NCBI GenBank assembly: GCA_004335835.1
Contig: RWJK01001560.1
Location: 106,586-170,585, forward strand
From: Scenedesmus sp. ARA3
Taxonomy: Eukaryota; Chlorophyta; Chlorophyceae; Sphaeropleales; Scenedesmaceae
Length of the DNA: 64,000 nucleotides
Direction: 5' to 3'
The translations under genes were made by a program, and so were the position numbers. The notes under the pieces are model-generated. The model was not told where the DNA came from, ran no database searches, and saw only the letters and a program-made list of their open reading frames with translations. The first letter of the stretch is position 1. Each line of letters opens with the position of its first letter. Below, piece by piece: positions 22,618-34,700 of this stretch.

Positions 22618-24062
22618 ATGGGAGCTCACGTCTGGAAACGAGAAGCTGGTGCTTCATCACCGGGCGCAGCTCAGCAGCAACCGGGGCAACAGCAGCAGCA
22701 ACAGCAGACAGCAGCAGGTGATGGCCCCCCACCCAAACGACAACGTGTAGAACCCGCAGCAACTTCAGCACATAGCTCCAAGGAGCCTCATGTACAGCAG
22801 CAGCACAGCAATAGCAAAGCAGGTGAGGCGCTGCTGTGCGAGCTTCTGTTCCAGCAGCCTGCAGGCACACAGAAGTAGCAAGGCCATTGCATGGTGAAGC
22901 TGCTAAGCATGCAATGCATCCTAATTCGCACCCAGTATGCAATCCTTGCTGTGAATGTCCTTTGTCTATCCCAGCACTCCAGCTATGATGTTGCGGACAT
23001 GGCAGCTTCAGCAGTGCACAGCAGGCTGCTGCACAGCTGCCCTTGCAACCCACTGAACCGGTGCAACTGTCGCTGGTTCAATCATTGCCTACAGGTGCAG
23101 CACCCCCTAGCAATCCCAACGCTTTGCAGCAGCAGGAGGGGCATGTTGCTGCTGGCCAGCAGCATCAGTTTGGCAGGCGAGGCGGCCGAGGGCCAGGCAG
23201 GGGCAGCTTTGCAGGAAGAGCAGCAGGCGGCAGGCACCACCCAGCTGCAGCTGCAGCAGGCCATGACAGCAGCAGTGCCAATGCTGCACACGTACAGCCG
23301 CCGGCAGCAGCAGCAGCAGCTGGCGCAGCAGATGTGGTGCAGGCCGGAGCAGGCAGAGGTACAGCAGCGAGCCATGGCAGGGCCCGGGGCTCTGGCAGGT
23401 TTCACGGCCCTGCCAGGGGTGGTGCTGCTGCTGCTGCTGGAGGTGCTCCGCGTGGCAGAGGTAGAGGCGGCCGGCATGCAGCACACCACCATGGCTATGG
23501 CCAGCCCGTGAATGGCGAACCAGCGCCAAGCCTGGCGCCTCAGCAGCAGCAACAGCAGCAGCAGGCTAAGGAGGAGGCGCTGAAAGCGAAAGAGAGGGAA
23601 CTCGAAGCATTGAAGCAGAAGATACAGCAAGAGCAGGCCAAGAAGGACGCCCTGCTTGCAGCGCAGCACCTGAAGCAGCAGCAACAGCAGCAGCAAGCAG
23701 AGCTGGAGCAGCGCAAGAGCCGGCTCAACAATGCATTTGGCTCTGCCTTCGCAAGTGCTGCGAAGGCACGGCAGGAGCAGCAGGCCAAGCAGGCAGCTGC
23801 AGTAGCAGCAGCAGCAGCCGGCCCAGCCAGCAGCGCAGCAGCAGCAGACGCAGATGAGGCCGAAGTCAAGCGGGTGCTGAGCAGCAAGAATGACTATGAG
23901 GTGCTGCAGCTGAAGCCGGGCTGTGATGCAGCAGCGCTGAAGAAGCGCTATAAGGAGCTGGTGGTACGGCTGCACCCTGACAAGTGCAAGGCGGCTGATG
24001 CCACGCTGGCGTTCCAGCGAGCACACAAGGCGTACCAGGTGCTGCAGGGGCATGTGTCATAG
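22618..24062 (+). CDS. J-domain protein with RGG-rich and coiled-coil regions
   Basis: Exons 22618-22822 and 23095-24062 (phase-1 intron, acceptor CAG at 23094) encode 390 residues. The N-terminus MGAHVWKREAGASSPG is followed by a Gln-rich part with PPPKRQRVEP, a likely nuclear signal. The middle is full of Arg-Gly motifs (GRRGGRGPGRGSF, PRGRGRGGRH), typical of RNA-binding low-complexity regions. A Lys/Glu/Gln helix (KEEALKAKERELEALKQKIQ) should form a coiled coil. The last 57 residues are a J domain, NDYEVLQLKPGCDAAALKKR then LVVRLHPDKCKAADATLAFQ; the HPD motif near residue 363 activates Hsp70. The domain stops soon after AHKAYQVLQ, so it is short and terminal, unlike classic DnaJ with an N-terminal J domain. 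It is probably a nuclear/RNP-linked Hsp70 co-chaperone; the client is unknown. Confidence 0.9.
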
Positions 24063-26252
24063 CGCAAGCTGCAGGCATGCTGTAGTGGGGGATGTTGCGG
24101 CGTGAACTGAGCCCTGACGCAGCTGTCATAGCACGCTGAAGCTGTGGCTGCACCTGCTGAGCGGATGTGCTGTGCTGTGCAGATGATGGTTGGGTAGCAG
24201 CGTAGTGTGTGTATGATCGCGAGACGTTACATCATACTGTGAGTCGTGTTGCACTTGGGATGGGACTTGGTTATTCTTCAGGATAAGAGCAGGATGATTG
24301 CCAAACAAATGCATTCGTGAGGTGTCTGCTTGCGACATTTGGGGCTTCGTGCATGTTTTGATGTAGCTGTGCTGTTACAATGTCATTGTTAAATCATTGC
24401 ACAGGCTGCTGGCTCCTTGGCCTGCTAATATGCATCGTGTGCTCCGCCCAGCCATTGCTGCGGTGCTGCTGTTGTTGCAACCATCCAGCCGTCACTGTGC
24501 ATCTGCTGCTGATACAACAGCTGCAGTCCGTGCTTTTTGGTGCTGGCGTGTTGACAGGCTAACCAGGAGCCGGCTCTACCTATGCTTATAGAGTGTGTGT
24601 GGTGACGTTTGGCAGCAGCATGCGTGGAGACAACACGCGCGGCGCCTGCGCTGGCAACGTTGCCATGCTGTTGTTGACATGCCCTGCAGGATAGCAGGTG
24701 CAAGGGGTGGGACATATTGTGTACTAGCATGCGTGTGGCTGAATGCGGCATTGTGGGTACTTTCATTTCCTGCATGCAACACTGAAACCAATCACTGCTG
24801 GTGCATTGCACTGCTTGGACTGCGCATGCAAGGGTGCTGCAGGCTGCAAGTATGGCTGGCAGCATTCCGTTAAGCCGCCATTCTGCATTCAGTGATGAAC
24901 TTGTTGTTACAAGACTAGCGTGACAAACGCCGTCGTTATAGGAGGCTAGTTGCTGCTACGGCCGAATGGTAACGTGATGATCATAAAGAAGAAGCCAGCA
25001 GTCCTTTCTGATTGACTGCGAGTCATGCCTACGCATGATGGAGAACTAGCTCTCAATGTCACAACGTATCTATCTATCTATGCGTGTGTCATGGGGAGCA
25101 CCAGACGGCTGTGTGCCCGTGATACATTTATGGCCATCACCTTCTGTAACAAAAAACTCTGTCCGCCCACTGCTGCCTGCATGCCTTGCACACCATATAC
25201 ACCACTGCTATGTGATATCTNNNNNNNNNNNNNNNNNNNNNNNNNNNNNNNNNNNNNNNNNNNNNNNNNNNNNNNNNNNNNNNNNNNNNNNNNNNNNNNN
25301 NNNNNNNNNNNNNNNNNNNNNNNNNNNNNNNNNNNNNNNNNNNNNNNNNNNNNNNNNNNNNNNNNNNNNCGCAGCTGTGCATGACCAGCGTGCTTCGGCA
25401 TCCTGGCTTTGTCTAGAATTCGTCATTTTACAACACAGGCAGTCAAACACCGTGTGGGCATGTGCAGATGCTATGTAACCAAACAAGATCTGGAAGGTCA
25501 CCAACAACCTGAACTAAGCTACACTTCACAAAGCGCAAATCTCAAAAGAGCATATCCCAGCAACCTGTTTGCCAGGTGTTGAGCACCTGGTGGTTGTCAT
25601 GCTGTGGGCCTGCTCACTCGTGCACTTCCCATGCGACCAGGTGGCTGTCAGGCCTCAGGCACTGCAGTCTGTATGCTTCTAGCGCGGTGCCATCACAGCA
25701 AAACCACACGATTTCTTGAATGTGCCAGTTCCTCAGCTGGTGCTAGTGAAGTAGCCTGGCTGCCATCACCACGACTTGTGTGTTACACGGCGGGAACACA
25801 GCCCCGTGCCACATCACACTCCCGTGCCAATGCTGTTGTGTCTACAGTTTGGGCGCTTGAGCATCATTGCAGACTGCGCAGCAGCTGCACAGCAACTGCA
25901 GCAACTGCATAGCACCCCAGCCCCACAAAACAAAGACGTATTGCACCATCTCCGCTTCACTTCCACCCCACGGTTGTAAAAGACATGCTGTGCACCAGCA
26001 GGCAGGCCAGCGGCATTAAGCCGCTGCAGCATGGCTTACTGCAACTGCTGCATGCACCACCTCACCGCAATCACCACCACAACCATCTACACGGAAACTG
26101 ATGTACACCAACATATGTAGACATCCACCGAGTCTTGAGCACTAGGTTATGATGTACAACGACTCTGCTATTACGTGCCACCTGCTGTGCCTGCTGCCTG
26201 CTGACTCCAAACAGCAGCGCAGCAGCAGCAGGGTCACGCACACACTCAGCCG
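24063..26252. other. Intergenic region with assembly gap
   Basis: No supported gene in about 2.2 kb, of which 149 bases are unknown. GC content is lower than in the coding regions, and I find no ORF with recognisable protein features or repeats of note. Confidence 0.6.
25221..25369. other. Assembly gap (149 Ns)
   Basis: A run of unknown bases. Real distance and content are unknown, and ORFs crossing it are meaningless. Confidence 1.
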
Positions 26253-26879
26253 TCAGCTCAGGTGTGCTGCAGCAGCTGCTGTAGCAGCTGCTGCTCCAGG
26301 CTGGCTGGCAAGCCACGCCATTGCTGTGCGGCCACCCGGCATACGCACCCACCTGAGGTTTGCTGCTGCTGCTGCTGCTGACTGGCCGCGCAGAGTCAAC
26401 AGCAGCCTCTCCGCGTGCTCAGCAGCCAGCTGCCTACCAGCCAGCAGCTCGAACACTGGAGTGACAAATGCCACTGACAACAGCCCCTGGGTCTGCATTG
26501 CCTGCTGCGCTAGCTCCACCACAGCTGCTGTTGCTATCTGAGCAGCTGCCGGCAGACTGCACAGCTGCTGCATGATCTGCGGCCAGGCATCTGCCATCAC
26601 AAGGTTGGTAGTTCTGCCGTGTAACTGCACAGCCAGTCGCAGCAGTGCCTCCACTGCTGCTGCTGTCAGCTGGGGCGTGGCAGCGTATGCAGCGTATGCG
26701 TAGGTGGACTGACAGAACACATCGGTGATGTTGAGCACTGTCTGGTAGTTGGCGGGTGTCAAAGGGTCGCGGTGCGGGCGCCTGTATGCTGCCACGTTGA
26801 AGGCAACAGCGAGCAGGTCTGATGTGCGGGCTGGTGTCAGCTGCGTTGGCAGCAGCAGTAGCAGCAGCAACAGCAACAT
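26253..26879 (-). CDS. Possible secreted hypothetical protein (doubtful, perhaps a fragment)
   Basis: A minus-strand frame from the ATG at 26879 to a stop at 26253 gives about 208 residues. It begins with a leucine-rich signal-peptide-like segment, [20 protein letters not shown], partly encoded by a CTG/TTG repeat. It continues as an Ala/Leu-rich helical sequence containing NYQTVLNITDVFCQSTYAYA and LVMADAWPQIMQQLCSLPAA. The composition is more protein-like than neighbouring ORFs, and the Ala/Leu helical style is reminiscent of extracellular algal multi-repeat proteins, but no family is recognised. It may have a downstream exon, since coding-like sequence lies near 26140-26240 in another frame. 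The end at a polyAla run is suspicious, and it may be a pseudogene fragment. Confidence 0.35.
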   Translation of the reverse strand: MLLLLLLLLLPTQLTPARTSDLLAVAFNVAAYRRPHRDPLTPANYQTVLNITDVFCQSTYAYAAYAATPQLTAAAVEALLRLAVQLHGRTTNLVMADAWPQIMQQLCSLPAAAQIATAAVVELAQQAMQTQGLLSVAFVTPVFELLAGRQLAAEHAERLLLTLRGQSAAAAAANLRWVRMPGGRTAMAWLASQPGAAAATAAAAAHLS

Positions 26880-29141
26880 TGTTGATGGCAGTGGACTTGA
26901 CGTGCTCAGTATGCGCAGTACGAAGGTCCTGTCACAGGACACACGGTGTGTACACTGTACACATACTGTCCCTGGCAGGGATACACACGGTGTGTACAAG
27001 GATGACCAGCGCAGGAACATCAGCCAACTGAAGACCAGTTTGCAAGTGCTGGTTTGCAAGGGAAATTCAGCAGTGTTGGCGTCTATAGCAGAGTAAATGG
27101 TTGGACACTACTACTGCATGGCCCACAATTTGCAAGGGAAATTCAGCTGCTGGCCCATACACGCATAACATCCTTTACATCAAGGTGGTGTTGAATACAG
27201 ATGTCCAGCGCTGCTCGCGCTTGCCGCTCGTGCTCAACACTTGCATCTTGCTGCTCGTTGGTGCGCTTGCTGCCTCTCAGCATGCGCAGGAGGCAGTGCC
27301 AGCAAACCGAGCGCTGCAGCATCTCAATGAGTGTTGAAAACATTTTAAGGTGTATAAAGCGAGCTCAGGTGGGCTATTCTCGACCGCGATGCAGCTGCAT
27401 GGGGATCAGCAGCTTCTGCAAGCTCTTGCAGCTGCTGCACCTGCCAGATGTTGGGCAGTCCGCGTGTAGCCGTGGCCGATTAGCATAAAACAGTAATTGT
27501 TTTTATCAGATACGAAGGGTGCAAGGGCAATTGTGAGGTAACGCGGTATTGCGATTAACAGCAGCACCGGTGCCTCGGCCGCGCGAACTTCCTGACGAGA
27601 TGGCACAAGCTTGCAAAACACATGCTGAGTGAAGTTAACGGCTCGGTGAAGTAACCAGGAAGTATTAGGGATAGCCTTGCAAGCATGGGAGTTCAGTAAC
27701 GTGCCCACGCAACTCCAAGGTTTCCAGCTGTATAAAGAACTGCAGGTAACACACATTTCTGTTCTTATACGGCAGCAGGAGAGTCGGTATGGTATATAGA
27801 GGTGCAGGACAGTCTACAAGAATCCAGGTAGCATCAGCATTACCTACGCGCTGCATAGCGTGTCCACCAACAATCAGGCCAGACTCATCTATGAGGTGCA
27901 CTGCACATGCAGATCAGGCAGGCCACAAGTGCACCCGTGCGCCAAGCTAGCGCTGCTGGACCTTTCAATGCATTCATGCTGGACCTTTGAACCTCGTCAT
28001 TCACGCACACCAGAATCACTCTGCTATCTGCACTCACGCTGACAGCAGACAGAGCGCCGTCTTATCACAGACTGCAGCTTGCAGGCAGTGCTCCTGCTGA
28101 GCAGCAGTGCAACAGCTGCTGTTGCATGCAGGCGCACCAGCAGTTTGGTGCGTGGCGTGTCACAGCCACTGTCACCTGGGGCTAGAATCGCCAACATAGC
28201 AGCAACACCAGGCTCCACAGGCATGCACATCATTGGCAAGCAGCCATAAAGCAGTCATCCTAGTAACGCCACGTGAAGTTCAAAACAACTGCCAGCAGTG
28301 CATGAAAGGACCATGTTCCTGCAGGCCATGTGAAGCCCTGTGGGTTCAAGTGTCAGTTGGCAGCACTTCCTGGCAAAGAACCTAGACATGGCTGGGGGCC
28401 TGCCCCTGCTGCATCAGCAGTGCAGGCTGCCTCTTGTACTGCTGCCGCTCTTGCTATTGTGCACTACTCCGTGCTGCCGTAAAACTTTCAAGTTGAAAGG
28501 ACCAGAGAATGAGCGCCAGAAGCATCGAGGATGACGCAACAACACAACACACAGATGATCATCGTAGGTGCACTGCCTCCTGTGTAAAAGCGTGCACAAT
28601 CTGCTGCATGCTGCAGTGGCTCCAAAGCACAGGCAACGACAGCACCCTCCCATAACACTAAGTAGGCAACTCACTGCTAGCAGCTCCAGCCGCTGGCAAC
28701 TACAACCACTGGCACAGAATCAAAGATCCAAGCTACTGAGCTGCATGCAGTTGCACACGCCCCAGTGTTGATGCAAACGTCAAGTGCGGTCCTGTGGGTG
28801 TCATATCAGACCAGATGCGACAACTGCCTCAGGCTGACTGGCACGCTCACATAGCAGTGTCCACTGCTTATTTTGACCAGGCATTGCAGCCTTGGAACCA
28901 GCAGAATACCAGAAGATATGCATGCCACACTGTGACAGAATCAACTTTGATTGGGGCATGATGGCTGCTGATTCATTGACGTAAATCAAAGAGAATCAAA
29001 GAGAGCTGGAACTCTGGCACCGTTGCAGCCGCAAGCACCGCAGGGACTTGCTTATCACGCCAAGAGATAGCAGGCCAAGCCAAATGCTGTTGTCAGGGGC
29101 TCACACTCCACCACTCCCACATAATACATGTACCTAACTCT
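26880..29141. other. Intergenic, 2.3 kb
   Basis: No supported gene. It holds two copies of ACACACGGTGTGTACA (about 26939 and 26983) and two copies of TTTGCAAGGGAAATTCAGC (about 27053 and 27129). The 27460-27800 part is noticeably AT-richer. A 71-codon minus-strand ORF at 28024-28239 is not convincing. Confidence 0.5.
27053..27147 (+). repeat. 19-bp direct repeat, two copies 76 bp apart
   Basis: TTTGCAAGGGAAATTCAGC occurs at about 27053 and again at about 27129 without mismatch, in intergenic sequence. Confidence 0.8.
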
Positions 29142-30587
29142 TCACGGCAGCTCCATGTGCTCCCTGCCAGCCCAGTATGCACGCCCGTAGTTGTACAGCA
29201 GCTCCTCACCCGGCCTGATGTCCCGCGCAGCAAAGAAGGCCACCCTGCCCTGCCCCCTGCTGTAGTAGCGCAGCACGTTGGGCCGCTGCCTGCTGTGGTT
29301 CATGTGCACCGGGTGGAAGGTTGAGGTGCAGGCCACGTGATCAGCTGCATCGATGACATAATCCTGGTCAATAGCCATGGAGTAATCGCCCTGCAGCCGC
29401 ACCAGCAGCAGAAGCAGCAGCAGCCGTGGTAAGGCGCACATGCGGTCTGTGAGTGCAGGCAGCCCGCAGGGCAGGTGCTGCACCTGCTTGCGAGTAGTCA
29501 CGTGTGCTGTGTGCTGCCCTTGCCCATGCTGGGCACTGTATGTCTCTAGTGCAAGTCTCATGAGCAGGTACGGCAGCAGCCCTGAAACTCAAAAACACGC
29601 TGCTGCAGTTAACAAGAGCATCTGCAGCTGTACTCATGCCCACAGTTCACTGCATTCCAGCAATGCAGCTCACGCATGTCGCACTGTTGTCGCACAATGC
29701 ACAACAGCCTCAGCCTCTGCCGCTCACCACGCCATCAGGGTACTTTGCAAAGAAGCTGCCCCTGTCTAGCCACTCCCCGGAGTAGTCAGCAATGTGGCTG
29801 CCGGCAGGGATCAATTGTGTTGCGTATGCGCCGTTGCCCCGCACGTCGCCTGTGGGCTTGGTCTCTATGCATTCTGCTGGGTTGATGGCTGGCCCAGAGC
29901 TGGGCACGCCCAGCTGCGCATACAGCCGGCCCCTGCAGCAGCAGTTGAAGGCGTCGGCTGAGGTTGTAGCAGAGTTTAGGGCGTATCATTCGCCTCATGA
30001 CCAAGAGCACCCTGTTTTCCTTGCCTGACGTGGCAGCATTGATTGTCAACACACCAGCTGTACATGCAAAATAGCCTAAGTGGGTGTGGTCTGCATCGAA
30101 TTTTGCCATACATTTGATTTAAAATGCCACACACTGCATTATGGCAAGACAGCATGCAGCTGCTGCTTCTTGCCACTCACTTGTGCCACTCCAGGTGGAA
30201 AGTGTCCCGCCACAGCAGCTTGGCGGAAGCTAGGGCGCCAGCTGAGGCAACACCCGCTGCTGCAGCTGCCTGTCCCACTGTGTCAATCACGATGCTCAGT
30301 GGAGGCAGGCTGGCAGACGACAATACTTGATAGGTGACACCTGAGAGCCCAGCCAGAGCGAGCACTGCCGCAGAAGCAGCAGCTGCACTGGGGCGTGGTC
30401 GGACCTGGCTGCTGCTGCTGCTGCTGCTGCTTGCTACGGTCACAAGCTTCCTAGCACTTGAACTCTCTAGAGGACCTAACCTAACCAATCTGCTGCATCC
30501 AGTGCTAGGAGCCCGCTGTGTTCTACCAGCACAACTTTGGCGCCGTGGGCCTGCTGCTGCTAAGAGCGGCTGCTTGTGTGGTATCAT
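29142..30587 (-). CDS. SET-domain protein with transit-like and hydrophobic N-terminus
   Basis: Minus-strand exons 30587-30181, 29932-29728 and 29390-29142 (phases 2 and 0) encode 286 residues. Residues 1-70 (MIPHKQPLLAAAGPRRQSCA onward) are basic and Ser/Arg-rich without acidic residues before PLESS, as in a plastid or mitochondrial transit peptide. A hydrophobic Ala/Val-rich stretch follows (about 75-125), possibly membrane-associated. The SET fold runs from about 160: GNGAYATQLIPAGSHIADYS (cofactor-side GxG), GEWLD, then NHSRQRPN near 235 and GEELLYNYG near 265, matching the canonical NHSxxPN and GEELxxDY-G elements. SET enzymes methylate lysines using S-adenosylmethionine. There is no post-SET cysteine cluster, no pre-SET and no Rubisco-LSMT-type substrate domain, so the substrate is open. 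The usual Asp in the DYG motif is Asn here. Confidence 0.85.
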
Positions 30588-31721
30588 GACTGCGTTGCCC
30601 AAAGAATACCGAGAGCTCCTTTGTCAATAGTTTGACCTCAGCGGGCAAGCCAATGAGCGGGTTCTATCGCGTATCCGTAGTCTGTGGCTGTCAGGTGCTA
30701 AACTGCTTGCTTGAGAACTCCGATAATGATGGTATCTGTTGCTTTGCGTAAAAGGTTTACATGTGCACATCGCTCCTGCGACGACATGTGCCGGAGGTCA
30801 GCGTAACCTTGAGCACGCATGACGCAAGCAGTGCCATGAACATCTGTGACAAGACCTTCAGGTTTGACACCGCTGATGTTTTGATTTGAATTGTGATGCA
30901 GTGAATACCGTGAAAACGCCGATTCAAGCTATTGCTGACCGCAATGCGCCAGGCTGTTCCAAGCTGAAAAGCAGCAATTGCCATTTCAAACTGTCATGAT
31001 CAGTCCGACCAGTCAGGATCACAACACCCATCAATCAGATGGTGGTTCACAGAGTGACCGCGACACCGGCTGTTTGCAGCACAACAGTGTGAAACACTGC
31101 GGGCATTGACCGTCAATGGGGCTCGCCAAGGTTCAGCCTGAAGCCACTGAGTGGCCCTGTCACGGGGCTGCTCATGCACAAGGCACGTGTCAAATGCCAC
31201 CAACACATGGTTCACGGCCAGCCAGTGCCTGCAAAACATTAGCATTGTCTCATACATCCGCATATAAACATCGCTTGCATGTCTGTGCATACCGACCTAC
31301 AGTGACGATCAGCAAGAAACTAAAAGTGTACTGTCAAAGCAATCCTGTGATGACAGCACTTACGCCAAATGAGCAGACGCTGTCTTGCACACTAGCATCG
31401 ATGCAGCATATTCATGTGCTATGCATGTCCATTGCACAATCAAACAGCACACATATATATGCCAATCACACCAGCAGTGTTCAAGTTGCAGTTGTATATC
31501 AAGCAGCAACAGCAGCGGCATGAAAATCACACTCTGGCTCTCCATCAAGCCAGCAGAGCTTGCTCCTTCCCCGCTCTGCAGCCTCCTTCAGCACACATAC
31601 GAAAGCTAATCGTGCACTGCCTGTCAGCGGCGCCGCGGTGCAGCGCCGCCAGCATGCCACAGCGCAGGCAGTGCTGCTGCCATCCAGCTACACCAGCAAT
31701 GCCCCCAATCCCCACATGCTG
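30588..31721. other. Intergenic, 1.1 kb
   Basis: Between the SET gene's start codon and the 3' end of WAPL, so it holds the SET promoter and the WAPL 3' UTR. No gene or repeat recognised. Confidence 0.5.
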
Positions 31722-34700
31722 TCATGCGCAGCTGTTCAGGTGCTGCAGCAGCTCCTCGAGTGTTACTTTTGTGTGCTCCGTGATCGCCCCCGTGGACACA
31801 TAGAAATGCAGGCAGCGCTGCACCGCCCCCACCACAGGCTGCAGGCTGCCGCCCTCCAGCTGTGCTGCCACAACAGGCGCCAGATCAGCGCAGTCCCTCA
31901 CCAAAAACCCTAGCAGCATGCCGCAGTAAACCTCAATGATTGAGGCCTCGCCCGCCGCGCTGTTGCCGTCCAAATGGCCGCTGGCAGATCCACTGGCAGA
32001 CTCACTGCCCCGTGGGCTGCCCAGCAGGTTGAACGCTCCTGCTGCTGCTGCTGGCGTGCTGCTGCCGCCAGCGCCTGTGGCAGCGCCCTGCTGCTGCTGC
32101 TGCGCTGCATCCTTCTCCTCCTGCTGCTGCAGCAGGCGGCCCACAGCTGTCATCACAGTGCAAAGCAGCGGCACCAGGCCCTCACATGACACACCCTGCT
32201 GCTGTGAGTCTTCCTGCAGGTCTGTGTCCATACAGTCGCTGCCAGCAGCAGCAGCAGCAGCAGCTGCTGCTGCAGGGTCCAGGCCCGCCAGCCTCCTGCT
32301 GTTGCCTGGCTCGCCTGACACCAAGTTGATGAGCACGCCCAGCGCCACACTCAGCAGCTCAAGGTGCTTCAGCACCTGCAGGGATGCAGACAGAGCCATG
32401 AGCATCAATATAGGTGGCAGCAGCAGCAGCAGCAGCTGCACAACAGGTGGAAGAATAGAACCTGAAGGCTTCAGCCGCAGCAAACAGCCTGCTGGCGCCA
32501 GGATTGTGCGCACAGGCACTGCAGCAAGCAGCTGAAGCACTAACACCACATGTTGTGTTGCAGCTGATCCTGCAGGAGACCCAAAGCACACCGCGCAGCG
32601 CTGCACAAGCAACAACACTATTCTTAGCAAAACACAGCAACCCAGGACGGGCTGCAGCCAGAGTTGATAGGATAGAACACAAACACACAACCATTGCCCA
32701 CCTGCTTGCACAGCGCCTGGTGTGAGTCCTGCCCTGCGTGGCCCAGCAGCTGCACGATGGTGGCAGCAGCAGCAGCCAGGCCACCAGCCGCGCTGATCAC
32801 TGCAGAGCCCTCAGGGTTCTGGTGGCTCAGGTTCATCAGCACTGACAGGCACACATGCAGCGCCTGCCGGCACTCGGGGTCGGCTCGCTGCGCCAGCAGC
32901 TGCTGCGCTGCAGACACCAGCACCGCAGGGAACGGCTGCTCCTGGCTAACTCCTGCTGCTGCTGGCATGGCTACCTGCAGCTGCACCAAAGTCGAGCCAT
33001 TTGCTTGGCAGGTGAATGTTGCGTTCTCCAGCACCAGCAGCAGCATGTGCAGCTCCCGTGCTTGCGCCGCTGCGTCGTGTGCTGCTGCTGCTGCCAGCTT
33101 GCCGAGGCGCTGCAGCGCCCCGTACTGGCGCATGTTGTGCTTGAGCTTCTCAACTGCTGCCACCTTGCTGGCTTGTTGGCTGCTGGTGGCTTGCTCCTGC
33201 AGGGAGTGCAGGGCAGCACCACAGCCATTGGCAACACAGCAACAACATCAGTTTAGGTTTGTGAGACACTACAACTGACACGCTGAAAGGAAGCGTGTTA
33301 CTGGCGCTGCGACTTGGCAGGCAGTGCTAGCACATGCTTCATACCCTTCCTATATACTGCAACCATACACAATATGTGTTGACACGTATGCACCATCGCC
33401 GCGCACTAGTGTGATGAGCAGCAGCTCCCGCTGGCTGCTGACGCCCGTGCTGGCCAGCAGCGTGCACAGCGGCCGCGCCTTGAGCAGCTTGGCCAGCTTG
33501 GCCCCTGAAGGTCCGCAGGCGCACGCCTCCTCGAAAGTGCTGTTGCTCTGCGGGTGATGAGATAGATCACAATCAGAGGCAGCAAAGTCAGATGCATGCA
33601 GCACGGGAGGGTCTGCTGAAGCACCATCCCCGCAGGGTAGCCAGCTGCAGCTGTCCTGCAAGCAGCCATGCTGGGGCTTTCTGGATATATATGTGGCAGC
33701 AGCCTAGTCCGCGATGCATGCTGGGGCTTACTGGACTCTGCCAACACACAATGCAACAGCAACCGCGGGTAGGGTGCTTGCTGGAGAACCATCATGGTAC
33801 AAGGTTGCAAGGATGCAGCAGTAGCCGCACCTGCAGCAGCTGCTCGATGAGCACCGCAGCGGCAACAGATGCCAGGTAGGCTGGGTGTGCGTCCTCCGAG
33901 GTCAGCATGAGCAGCGCCAGCGTCGCCGCCAGCCCCAGCACGCCGTCCTTGGCTGCCTTGAGCTTGGCCAGGCTGGACAGCACCTGCTGCGCAAGGCCGT
34001 CGGCACTGCGGGAAGGACGCAGCAGCAGCAGCAGCAGCAGCAGCACCAGCAGCAGCAGCATGCTGACTCAGCTAGATGAGTGTTGATGAGCCCTGGTTGG
34101 GCTGTGGGCTCGAGTCGTCAGGCGCGGTACAGTGTAACGTACATGTGGCATGCGGCAGTACTTGGCGGGCGCTGCTGCCATGCTGCTATCATGACTTTGA
34201 TTTGCTGAAACCTGTTGACTGATGTGAGCCCAGTCTATCTACAGCCGTTGCACGGTCAAACACATACATGTACTGAGCTACGTTACATGCACAGCAGCCA
34301 CCACCAACAACCATCCGCAGCCCAGGCAGCCAGGCCACACACGCACCGCAGCGCCATGCGCCCCCTGCGTGAGCACAGCATGTCGGTGAGCGTCACTGCG
34401 CTCTCGCGCTGCGTGTCCAGGCTGCAGCCTGCTGCCAGGCCATCCATGGCGTAGCGCGCATCGTCCTGCAGCTGCACCAGCTCCCCACGCTCCTGGGCCT
34501 GCAGCAACATCGACAGGTTGAGGGGAATGGTTTAGGTAAGGGAGGCATGTGCAGAGGTTGTAAGGGTTTGATGAGTCGTGCAGGCAGGAGATGACAGCAA
34601 GCCGCAGCACCAGGTGCAGCAGCAGCACACTCATTGTAATCACACCCCTGCCAGCGGATGGTTACACCAACAGGTGCACCAAGAGGCGTATGGCAAGCAC

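Noticed and set aside
25025..25507. ORFs crossing the run of Ns
   Set aside because: The unknown bases make the translation meaningless.
28024..28239. 71-codon minus-strand ORF with a leucine-rich helix
   Set aside because: Too short and isolated; no splice partner or family could be found.
31936..32535. Plus-strand Pro/Ala/Ser-rich ORF
   Set aside because: Antisense of the last WAPL exon; the minus strand carries the conserved domain.
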